Origin: Porticoccaceae bacterium UBA1989
GTDB lineage: Bacteria; Pseudomonadota; Gammaproteobacteria; Pseudomonadales; Porticoccaceae
DNA length: 8,279 nt
Assembly (NCBI GenBank): GCA_002335945.1
Contig: DDDD01000101.1
Coordinates: 1 to 8,279 of the forward strand
Direction: 5' to 3'
Part shown: positions 1 through 5,608 of the stretch, piece after piece
Position numbering within the stretch: the first letter of the stretch is position 1
How the letters are laid out: each line of letters opens with the position of its first letter
Notes under the pieces: model-generated
The model's input: only the letters and a program-made list of their open reading frames with translations
Told to the model about the DNA's origin: nothing
The model's database searches: none
Made by a program: the position numbers and the translations under genes

Positions 1-45
1 ATATAGCCTGAAAAACAATTGGCCACTACAATGGAGCCATTACTT

Positions 46-51
46 AAAGGG
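46..51 (+). promoter_or_regulatory. Ribosome binding site of dapE
   Basis: AAAGGG lies 8 bases before the ATG at 60 and supports that start. The rest of 1-59 holds no identifiable gene end or promoter. One frame is open through it but shows no recognisable protein, so the gene to the left cannot be named. Confidence 0.6.
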
Positions 52-59
52 CCCCTATC

Positions 60-1193
60 ATGCACTCTGCCACTCTCGAATTAACCAAACAGCTTATCTC
101 TCGCTCTTCGGTCACACCGGACGATAAGGGCTGTCAACAGCTAATGATCGAGCGATTGGAAGCCATTGGCTTTGTGGTTGAGCATCTACGCTTTGATGAC
201 GTCGATAACTTCTGGGCGGTGCGGGGTCAATCGGGCCCTATTCTATGCTTTGCCGGCCACACCGATGTAGTGCCCACAGGCCCAGAAAGCGACTGGACTC
301 ACCTACCCTTCGAACCCACCGAGCAAGACGGTCAGCTCTATGGTCGCGGTGCCGCCGATATGAAAGGCTCTTTGGCCGCGATGGTTGTCGCCGTCGAACA
401 GTTTGTTGCCGAACATCCCAACCACAGCGGCCGCATTGCTTTTTTAATCACCAGTGATGAGGAAGGTATTGCCAGCAATGGCACTGTAAAAGTCGTTGAA
501 TGGCTCCAAGAACAAGGCATTACCCCTGAATACTGTCTGGTGGGAGAACCTTCCAGTACGACCCGCTGTGGTGATGTGATTAAAAATGGTCGCCGCGGAT
601 CACTGGGCTGTGTCATGCGCATTAAAGGTAAGCAGGGCCATGTTGCCTACCCCCATCTGGCCAGCAACCCGATTCACAGTGCCACGCCAGCACTCACCGA
701 ACTTGTGGCTGAGGTCTGGGATGAGGGTAATGAATTCTTCCCGGCTACCAGCTTTCAAATCTCCAATATCCATGGCGGCACCGGTGCAACCAATGTTATT
801 CCCGGCGAATTGCAAGTCACTTTTAACTTTCGTTTCTCGACCGCATTAACCGATCAGATACTTCGCGAGCGCACCGAGGCTATTCTCGACAAGCATGGCC
901 TCGACTATGAAATGGACTGGAAGCTCAGTGGTCAGGCTTTTCTTACTGCTGAAGGCGCGTTAGTAGAAGCTGCCGTTGCCAGTATTCTAGAGGTAACCGG
1001 CATCGAAACCGAGCTATCCACCGCCGGTGGCACTTCCGATGGGCGTTTTATTGCGCCTATGGGCACCCAGGTTGTTGAACTTGGACCGGTTAATGCGACC
1101 ATTCATCAGGTCGATGAGAACGTAAATATCGCCGATCTTGATATCCTCACGTCAATCTACCAGAGATTATTAGCCAAGCTTTTTACACAGTGA
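60..1193 (+). CDS. dapE: Succinyl-diaminopimelate desuccinylase DapE
   Basis: DapE hydrolyses N-succinyl-LL-2,6-diaminopimelate to LL-diaminopimelate and succinate in the succinylase branch of lysine and meso-diaminopimelate synthesis, in the cytoplasm. The 377-residue product is full length for the family (M20 peptidases, two zinc ions). Visible residues fall at the same numbers as in the H. influenzae enzyme: His67 and Asp69 in AGHTDVVPTG, bridging Asp100 in GRGAADMKG, catalytic base Glu134 with ligand Glu135 in SDEEG, Glu163 in VGEPSS, and His349 in NATIHQ. His194 in the dimerisation (lid) domain (QGHVAYPH) is also present. AAAGGG 8 bases upstream supports the ATG. The stop overlaps the next gene by four bases, so the two are probably translated from one message. 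dapA of the same pathway lies about 4.4 kb away on the other strand. Confidence 0.97.
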   Translation: MHSATLELTKQLISRSSVTPDDKGCQQLMIERLEAIGFVVEHLRFDDVDNFWAVRGQSGPILCFAGHTDVVPTGPESDWTHLPFEPTEQDGQLYGRGAADMKGSLAAMVVAVEQFVAEHPNHSGRIAFLITSDEEGIASNGTVKVVEWLQEQGITPEYCLVGEPSSTTRCGDVIKNGRRGSLGCVMRIKGKQGHVAYPHLASNPIHSATPALTELVAEVWDEGNEFFPATSFQISNIHGGTGATNVIPGELQVTFNFRFSTALTDQILRERTEAILDKHGLDYEMDWKLSGQAFLTAEGALVEAAVASILEVTGIETELSTAGGTSDGRFIAPMGTQVVELGPVNATIHQVDENVNIADLDILTSIYQRLLAKLFTQ

Positions 1194-2068
1194 ACCAGAC
1201 TAGCCTATTCCTCTATGCCTCTACGGTGCTTATCTGGGGCTCGACCTGGATCGCCATTACTTTTCAGCTGGGTGAGGTGGATCCGCTAATTTCAGTGATC
1301 TATCGTATGGCCCTGGCGTCAGCGCTGCTCTTCGGCTGGTGCAAGTGGCGCGGCATTCCACTCGCACTGAAACCAGGTAATCATCGCTTTATGGTTGCTC
1401 AGGGTGTTTCTCTCTTCGGGATCAATTACTGGATGATCTACTGGTCGGAGACCTTTTTACCCAGCGGTATTATTGCGGTGCTGTTCTCTCTGATCGTATT
1501 TTTTAATATCATTAATGCGCGGATATTTCTAAAGCGCCGGATTGACATTAAAACCGTTGTCGGTGGCATTATCGGTCTGACTGGCATCTGTATGCTGTTC
1601 TATCCTGAGCTAACCAAATTTGAAAGCGAATCCAATAGCGGCGCTATTAAGGGCGCGTTATTTGCACTTGCTGCAGTATTTACCGCATCCCTGGGAAATA
1701 TAGTGGCAACCCGAAATGGCAATACAGGCATTTCAGTTTGGGCCATTAATGCCTGGGGAACGCTCTATGGCACGGCTGCACTACTCATTATTGCCCTGGT
1801 TACTGGCGCTACATTCTCTTACGACAGTAGCTTCGAATACACTGCCTCTCTAGTGTATTTATCAACCTTCGGAACAATCTTGGCCTTTGGTGCCTACCTT
1901 AAATTGCTTATTTTAATTGGCCCGGAAAAGGCAGGTTACAGTGGGTTACTGATTCCCTTTGTGGCGATTATATTGTCAACAATATTTGAAGACTACCAAT
2001 GGACCCTGTTGGCGGTAATGGGATTTGTATTGGCTGCATCGGGCAATTATTTAGCCATGCGCAAGTAA
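1190..2068 (+). CDS. EamA/DMT-family transporter, 10 membrane segments
   Basis: This is an inner-membrane protein of the drug/metabolite transporter superfamily; members export amino acids, metabolites or drugs. The 292 residues show about ten hydrophobic segments, near 5-24, 33-51, 68-84, 91-110, 122-138, 152-172, 182-206, 216-240, 248-266 and 270-288. They form two EamA-like halves joined by a polar stretch near 140-150. The N-terminal WGSTW at 16-20 is typical of the family. The start is GTG inside the dapE stop (GTGA overlap at 1190-1193), which suggests translational coupling to dapE. The substrate cannot be read from sequence. Coupling to dapE makes a lysine- or diaminopimelate-related amino acid a guess only. 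The gene ends 20 bases from the rsmJ stop, tail to tail. Confidence 0.88.
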   Translation: MNQTSLFLYASTVLIWGSTWIAITFQLGEVDPLISVIYRMALASALLFGWCKWRGIPLALKPGNHRFMVAQGVSLFGINYWMIYWSETFLPSGIIAVLFSLIVFFNIINARIFLKRRIDIKTVVGGIIGLTGICMLFYPELTKFESESNSGAIKGALFALAAVFTASLGNIVATRNGNTGISVWAINAWGTLYGTAALLIIALVTGATFSYDSSFEYTASLVYLSTFGTILAFGAYLKLLILIGPEKAGYSGLLIPFVAIILSTIFEDYQWTLLAVMGFVLAASGNYLAMRK

Positions 2069-2088
2069 AGCGGGTTTGAAGTCTGCAT

Positions 2089-2895
2089 TCAGATGGGTAA
2101 TTTTTGCAGGGCAAACACATCAAAGCGCGTCGACTTGCCCTCCAGACTATAGGTAGGCTGTCTATCAGCAAGATATCCCGCACTGGCCGAGCGTTTAACC
2201 ACCACTCTGTAACGGGCGCGCGCTAGAGCCAGATCAAGTAACGCCGCCGCATCTTCATCCGCACCCACTATGCCGTGAAAGGCCTGCATCTCCTTCTTTA
2301 CCTTGGCGCTTTTCTTGCGCTCGGGAAACATAGGGTCAAGATAAACAATATCGGTCAGCTGATCTGCTGGCAGAGCGTTTAAATAGGCTGCTGAGTCCCC
2401 TTCTAGCAGGCTCATTCTGGTCATAATCTCCGCCAGCTCAGTATCACCCAGACCTTCAAGACATGCGCGCTGTAAGCCATCAGAGAGCAGGCTGTGGACA
2501 ATGGGGTTGCGCTCCAGCATCTGCATTTGACAACCGAGTCCAGCCAGCACAAAGGCATCACCGCCCAGACCTGCCGTGAGATCCAGCACCTGAGGGGCAA
2601 ACTTTCCCGAAACACCCACGGCTTTGGCGATAGCCTGACCATTACCGCCACCATGTCTGCGTCGGTGAATATTGGCGCCGCTATTAAAGTTACAGCGCAC
2701 TGGCCCGTGATTGGAGCGCACCGCCGGCTTTAGACAGAGACCCTCTGTGGCGTATTCAAGAAAATAATCGATTTCAGCTTCAGGGGTATGTTGGATCTGA
2801 GCAAAATCAATTAATGGCAGATTAAGCTTCTCCGCTAGGGTTTCAGCATCTTGCTGTAAGCGAATATCCGAGTAGGTTATTTTAATAGTAGGCAT
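2089..2895 (-). CDS. rsmJ: 16S rRNA m2G1516 methyltransferase RsmJ
   Basis: RsmJ (YhiQ) uses S-adenosylmethionine to methylate N2 of G1516 in 16S rRNA of the small ribosomal subunit. The 268-residue product lines up well with my memory of E. coli RsmJ: IHRRRHGGGNGQAIAKAVG (residues 76-94; E. coli AHRRKFGGGRGEAVAKAVG), the SAM-binding loop DLTAGLGGDAFVLA (105-118; E. coli DATAGLGRDAFVLA), MLERNP (126-131), the YLDPMFP catalytic-type motif (185-191) followed by KSAKVKKEM, and VVVKR (231-235). It is slightly longer than the E. coli protein because of a longer N-terminal region. The ATG lies 54 bases from the divergent lipoprotein gene, so the two starts share a short promoter region. It appears to be transcribed alone. 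Confidence 0.95.
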   Translation of the reverse strand: MPTIKITYSDIRLQQDAETLAEKLNLPLIDFAQIQHTPEAEIDYFLEYATEGLCLKPAVRSNHGPVRCNFNSGANIHRRRHGGGNGQAIAKAVGVSGKFAPQVLDLTAGLGGDAFVLAGLGCQMQMLERNPIVHSLLSDGLQRACLEGLGDTELAEIMTRMSLLEGDSAAYLNALPADQLTDIVYLDPMFPERKKSAKVKKEMQAFHGIVGADEDAAALLDLALARARYRVVVKRSASAGYLADRQPTYSLEGKSTRFDVFALQKLPI

Positions 2896-2912
2896 GGTGT
2901 TATTTTACCCCA

Positions 2913-2918
2913 TATAAT
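2913..2918 (+). promoter_or_regulatory. Possible -10 element for the LRR lipoprotein gene
   Basis: The exact hexamer TATAAT sits 31 bases before the ATG at 2950, inside the 54-base spacer between divergent starts. No good -35 hexamer is found 15-19 bases upstream, where the rsmJ coding start lies. The AT-rich core could also serve rsmJ on the other strand. It is a candidate only. Confidence 0.35.
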
Positions 2919-2949
2919 TCAATAACTGACCTACGAGCGACCTCCTTAT

Positions 2950-3378
2950 ATGAAAATCTTACTCAGCATTATTACTCTGCTAACTATTGTTGCCTGCGAT
3001 CGCTATCAGGTAACAATCAATGAGCGTGAAATCTACGCCCCACCAGTATTATTTAGTGATTATGAGATCATCGATCCCGCTTTACGCAACTGTGTCGCCC
3101 AGGCTATTAGTGATCAAAAAATTACTGTGGCAGAAGACCTAAGACTATTAAATTGTTCCTATGGGGGTATTGTTAGCCTGACCGGCCTAGATCGCTTTAC
3201 TAAGCTAGAAACGATCAATCTATCCAGTAATAAGCTTGAAACTATCAAACCTCTTATGTTTTTTGGCGACCTCAAACGGCTTAATCTGCAGGGAAATAGC
3301 GGGCTTTCTTGTAAGGATTTACTTAGTTTAGAGCAATTATTAGCCGAAGACCTCTACAGGCCGAAAAGCTGCCTGTAG
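2950..3378 (+). CDS. Small leucine-rich-repeat lipoprotein, function unknown
   Basis: A predicted 142-residue envelope lipoprotein. Residues 1-15 form a short signal peptide (MKILL followed by a hydrophobic run) ending in the lipobox IVAC, with Cys16 as the lipidated residue. Asp17 follows; in E. coli, Asp at +2 favours retention in the inner membrane. Residues 17-75 have no recognised domain. Residues 76-118 carry about two internalin-type leucine-rich repeats: LTGLDRFTKLETINLSSNKL, then FFGDLKRLNLQGN. Four further cysteines (48, 69, 121, 141) could form disulfides in the periplasm. With so few repeats it probably binds a partner rather than acting as an enzyme; that is inference. No strong Shine-Dalgarno precedes the ATG, but this start gives a proper signal peptide. 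The stop codon is part of the terminator stem. Confidence 0.8.
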   Translation: MKILLSIITLLTIVACDRYQVTINEREIYAPPVLFSDYEIIDPALRNCVAQAISDQKITVAEDLRLLNCSYGGIVSLTGLDRFTKLETINLSSNKLETIKPLMFFGDLKRLNLQGNSGLSCKDLLSLEQLLAEDLYRPKSCL

Positions 3379-3390
3379 TTTTTATATTTT
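3354..3390 (+). terminator. Rho-independent terminator overlapping the LRR gene stop
   Basis: CTACAGGC (3354-3361) pairs perfectly with GCCTGTAG (3371-3378) around a 9-base loop. It is followed at once by TTTTTATATTTT (3379-3390). The last three bases of the right arm are the TAG stop codon. It should keep rightward transcription out of the gene-free region that follows. Confidence 0.85.
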
Positions 3391-3394
3391 GTGA

Positions 3395-3409
3395 TTTGCA
3401 AATTGCAAA
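3395..3409. repeat. 15-base perfect palindrome, operator-like
   Basis: TTTGCAA, one A, then TTGCAAA: 7-base arms around a single base. It begins five bases after the terminator tract and ends 22 bases before the first DnaA-like box. It resembles a binding site for a dimeric DNA-binding protein, but no adjacent promoter needs one. The protein is unknown. Confidence 0.5.
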
Positions 3410-3431
3410 GGTGACATTTTGGTGCAGAAAC

Positions 3432-3466
3432 ATATCCACAGAAGCTGTGGATAACTTTGTGGATTA
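3432..3466. promoter_or_regulatory. Cluster of three DnaA boxes (inverted pair plus tandem third)
   Basis: Box 1, ATATCCACA at 3432-3440 on the plus strand, has one mismatch to TTATCCACA. Box 2, TGTGGATAA at 3446-3454, is a perfect consensus box on the minus strand. Box 3, TGTGGATTA at 3458-3466, is on the minus strand with one mismatch. Boxes 1 and 2 form an 8-base inverted repeat (TATCCACA/TGTGGATA) with a 5-base loop, and box 3 follows box 2 after three bases. Such close packing is typical of sites where DnaA binds cooperatively (oriC, datA, DARS). Without a U-run, an intrinsic terminator is an unlikely explanation of the inverted repeat. Confidence 0.7.
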
Positions 3467-3552
3467 ACCACTGCGCAACCCGCCATAAGCCCCAAAAATC
3501 GGGCATCTTTGTTAGATTGGTTATTTTTTGTACAGATGCAAAAAGCCAGAAA

Positions 3553-3595
3553 AATCAATGAGTTACATATTTAACAGGTGAATATCAATGACTTA
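3553..3595 (+). promoter_or_regulatory. Two IHF-consensus sites as a 30-base-spaced direct repeat
   Basis: AATCAATGAGTTA (3553-3565) and TATCAATGACTTA (3583-3595) both match the IHF consensus WATCAANNNNTTR exactly, in the same orientation and exactly 30 bases apart. They share the core ATCAATGA.TTA. IHF bends DNA sharply and helps DnaA complexes form at oriC, datA and DARS2 in E. coli. The sites lie between the DnaA-box cluster and the fourth box. IHF matches occur by chance in AT-rich DNA, so the pair and its position carry the weight. Confidence 0.5.
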
Positions 3596-3635
3596 GCGCG
3601 ACTTGTTAAGACCGTTTGTAGAATAAACAGGCCTC

Positions 3636-3644
3636 TGTGGAAAA
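3636..3644 (-). promoter_or_regulatory. Fourth DnaA box
   Basis: TGTGGAAAA reads TTTTCCACA on the minus strand, a full match to the relaxed DnaA consensus TTWTNCACA. It has the same orientation as boxes 2 and 3 and lies about 170 bases to their right, beyond the two IHF-like sites. It is followed by more A residues in an AT-rich run. Confidence 0.5.
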
Positions 3645-3727
3645 AAATCCAATTTAACTGAAAACTTTTCACTACTTTCCATTGCCAGCTTGAATTAAAA
3701 GTGCTTAATAACTTTATAACAAGCCAA

Positions 3728-3771
3728 TTTGACTGGAGAAGTTGGGACTAAATTAGCTCTAACCAGTCAAA
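3728..3771 (-). terminator. Hairpin at the 3' end of the MBL gene, possible terminator
   Basis: TTTGACTGG (3728-3736) and CCAGTCAAA (3763-3771) form a perfect 9-base inverted repeat with a 26-base loop that contains the MBL stop codon. The loop includes the small palindrome CTAAATTAG (3748-3756). No clear U-run follows on the minus strand, so this may be an RNA 3' stabiliser or an imperfect terminator rather than a classical one. Confidence 0.35.
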
Positions 3772-4509
3772 ACCTTCTTGCTGACAGGCATAGTGAAGGC
3801 TGCCCTGTCCTGTGTAGACTTCTTCGACCGCAACGCGAACCTTTTCCAGGCTATTGTTCTTATCACTGATATGGCCAATCACTAGCTGCTGGATCAGACT
3901 TTGATCAACATTGGCCAATAATCGAGCAGTTTGCTGATTATTCAAATGCCCCCACTGACCGCTGACGCGATCTTTTAAAAATGCTGGGTAGGGTCCCATA
4001 GCCAACATATCGAGGTCATGATTGGCCTCGAGTAGGAGTCCATGGCAATTATCGTACTGTGCTTCCACATGAGGCGTTAGAGACCCAATGTCGGTCAGCA
4101 CACCAAGCTTGTGATTAAGGCTGTTAAACAGGTACTGAACAGGTTCTCTGGCATCATGAGGAACAGGGACTGGGGTAACCGTTAAATCCCCCACCTGAAA
4201 TTCGGTATGACTATCGATGATACGGAAATCGGTGGTGGGATTTTTCAGGTCACGGCTTTTTAAACAGCCGGCGGTCAGATAGACCTTAATACCAAACTTA
4301 TTGGCCAGAGGCATAACCCCTTTCCAGTGATCACTGTGCTCATGGGTCACTAAGATGGCGCTGAGATCCTGTGGCTGCTTTGCCAGCTTAGCCATTCGCA
4401 GGGTAGTCTCTTTGATAGAGAAGCCACAGTCGACCATAACGCAGGTATCACGCCACTCGATTAAAGTGGCGTTGCCTTTACTGCCGCTGCCCAGAGATGC
4501 AAATCGCAT
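3748..4509 (-). CDS. YycJ-like metallo-beta-lactamase-fold hydrolase
   Basis: A 253-residue cytoplasmic protein of the metallo-beta-lactamase fold, closest by motif to the YycJ/WalJ group. It opens with MRFASLGSGSKGNATLIE, typical of that group. The metal-binding motif THEHSDH gives His56, His58, Asp60 and His61. Further likely ligands are His118 (VPHDA), Asp140 (LTDIG), His164 (EANHD) and His213 (IGHIS). GHLNNQQTARLL at 187-198 and IGHISDKNNS at 212-220 are also family-type. WalJ-like proteins have been linked to DNA or nucleic-acid processing, but no substrate can be read here. It follows bamC by 13 bases in what looks like a dapA-bamC-MBL operon. In Pseudomonas aeruginosa, as I recall, purC follows this block; here a long gene-free spacer does. 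Confidence 0.88.
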   Translation of the reverse strand: MRFASLGSGSKGNATLIEWRDTCVMVDCGFSIKETTLRMAKLAKQPQDLSAILVTHEHSDHWKGVMPLANKFGIKVYLTAGCLKSRDLKNPTTDFRIIDSHTEFQVGDLTVTPVPVPHDAREPVQYLFNSLNHKLGVLTDIGSLTPHVEAQYDNCHGLLLEANHDLDMLAMGPYPAFLKDRVSGQWGHLNNQQTARLLANVDQSLIQQLVIGHISDKNNSLEKVRVAVEEVYTGQGSLHYACQQEGFDWLELI

Positions 4510-4522
4510 TGCGCGAGCTGCC

Positions 4523-5551
4523 TTAGGACATATTGCCCCGTAGTACTTTTAACAGGCGCAGTGACTCGGCTTGATTCAAGCCCTCACCGTCGGGGCCTAT
4601 AATACGGACCTCAACACTGCCGCCAACGGCCTCCACCAGCACTCGATAGTTAACGTCAAGAATTTCATCACCGGCACCACCGCCAAACCAGCGATTAAAG
4701 AACCCAGGTTCATCCGTGGTTTCTTCAGTGTAATTAACGTACATGACACCTTCAGAGCGATTCTTGTCTACGGTAACAAAACCACCGCGATCTGCTGAAT
4801 AGCTAATAGAAGCCCAGGTACGGTCAAAACTCAGCTTCACCTGAATATAGGGGTCAGCGACTGCTGGGGTGACTATCTCGACCTTGGCTTCACCACCAAT
4901 ATCCTGTGCGAGTAGAGACACGCTGGCGTATTCTGACGCAGAGGCCAGATCATTGGCGACCAGACTTAGCATATCTGATTCCCGAGTTTCGTTCTGTGAT
5001 TTTTCAGGCCAGTCCAAGCCCTCTTCTTCGCCTTTAGCAGCCTGCTGATGCAACGCGGAGATCTCAGTACTGTCGATCTGCACGCCTGGCGCTATTTGAA
5101 AGCGAAAGCGGTGAGCGCTGTCTTCGTCTGAATTAAAGTTGACCCAGACAGTTTCAATAATACCCGATGAACCCTCGGCCTTGGCAGAGGGAATACCGTT
5201 ACGGTTGAGGATATTGCGAACGCGGGGCCAGGCTTCACTGGGAGAGATATTAATTAGAATCCAACGACGGCCTTCAACAGACTGTATCTTCACTAGCTGT
5301 TCAAAAGTATTCACAGAGGCGGGCTGTGGTCGGGGAACCTCATAGCTCACCAGCTCCACAGAATTTACCGGAATCACTGGAATCGGATATATCTGACCCA
5401 GAGTCGCACTGTCTAAATCTGCAGGCACTACTGTTGGCTGAGTTTCCTCTGCCAACAGGTAATCGTTAGAACGATCACGTAACCCCAACCAGCCACAGCC
5501 GGTCAGATTTAAAATAAGTACAACGGAAAATCCGGTAAGAATCTGTTTCAT
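4523..5551 (-). CDS. bamC: Outer membrane assembly lipoprotein BamC
   Basis: BamC (NlpB) is an accessory lipoprotein of the BAM complex, which inserts beta-barrel proteins into the outer membrane. The 342-residue product has a signal peptide ending in lipobox LTGC (Cys19). It is followed by Gly20, consistent with export to the outer membrane. Residues about 25-60 (NDYLLAEET...VVPADLDSATLGQIYPIP) match the unstructured segment that in E. coli BamC binds BamD. Two helix-grip domains follow, roughly 88-165 (RRWILINISPSEAWPRVRNIL) and 208-340 (ASVSLLAQDIGGEAKVEI to LRLLKVLRGN), with an acidic linker near 170-195. It starts 57 bases after dapA, with AGGGG upstream of ATG, and precedes the MBL gene. 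dapA-bamC adjacency is also seen in E. coli (dapA-nlpB), which supports the call. Confidence 0.92.
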   Translation of the reverse strand: MKQILTGFSVVLILNLTGCGWLGLRDRSNDYLLAEETQPTVVPADLDSATLGQIYPIPVIPVNSVELVSYEVPRPQPASVNTFEQLVKIQSVEGRRWILINISPSEAWPRVRNILNRNGIPSAKAEGSSGIIETVWVNFNSDEDSAHRFRFQIAPGVQIDSTEISALHQQAAKGEEEGLDWPEKSQNETRESDMLSLVANDLASASEYASVSLLAQDIGGEAKVEIVTPAVADPYIQVKLSFDRTWASISYSADRGGFVTVDKNRSEGVMYVNYTEETTDEPGFFNRWFGGGAGDEILDVNYRVLVEAVGGSVEVRIIGPDGEGLNQAESLRLLKVLRGNMS

Positions 5552-5608
5552 TATTTTGTAGCCCCTGTGCGCGCTATTATTAAGCGCTTAGTAAATACAA
5601 ATAGCTTA

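Larger units (their letters stand above)
3379..3747. other. Gene-free convergent spacer with DnaA and IHF motifs
   Basis: A 369-base AT-rich stretch between the ends of two converging genes, so no promoter is expected here. In order it holds the terminator T-run, a 15-base palindrome (3395-3409), three DnaA-box-like 9-mers (3432-3466), an AT-rich run resembling an origin 13-mer (GATTGGTTATTTT, 3515-3527), two IHF-consensus matches (3553-3595), a fourth DnaA box (3636-3644), and an inverted repeat reaching into the end of the MBL gene. There is no GATC in it, unlike E. coli oriC. No coding frame is convincing; the longest small one I found is a 27-codon GTG-started frame without a ribosome binding site. 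Confidence 0.7.

Noticed and set aside
1..59. Open frame through the left edge as the end of an upstream gene
   Set aside because: It continues into dapE in the wrong frame and the peptide resembles nothing I recognise.
2069..2088. Terminator between the transporter and rsmJ
   Set aside because: Only 20 bases separate the stops and no stem with a T-run is present.
2492..2500. DnaA-box-like TGTGGACAA inside rsmJ
   Set aside because: One mismatch, isolated and within coding sequence; expected by chance.
3601..3610. ACTTGTTAAG, also present on the minus strand at 6519-6528 before dapA
   Set aside because: A single 10-base match is expected by chance in a window of this size.
3578..3661. 27-codon GTG-started frame in the spacer
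   Set aside because: No ribosome binding site, no recognisable protein, and it overlaps the IHF-like and DnaA-like sites; likely chance.
3695..3725. Possible dif-like recombination site in the AT-rich run
   Set aside because: AGTGCTTAATAACTTTATAAC resembles the XerC arm only loosely and the XerD arm does not match.
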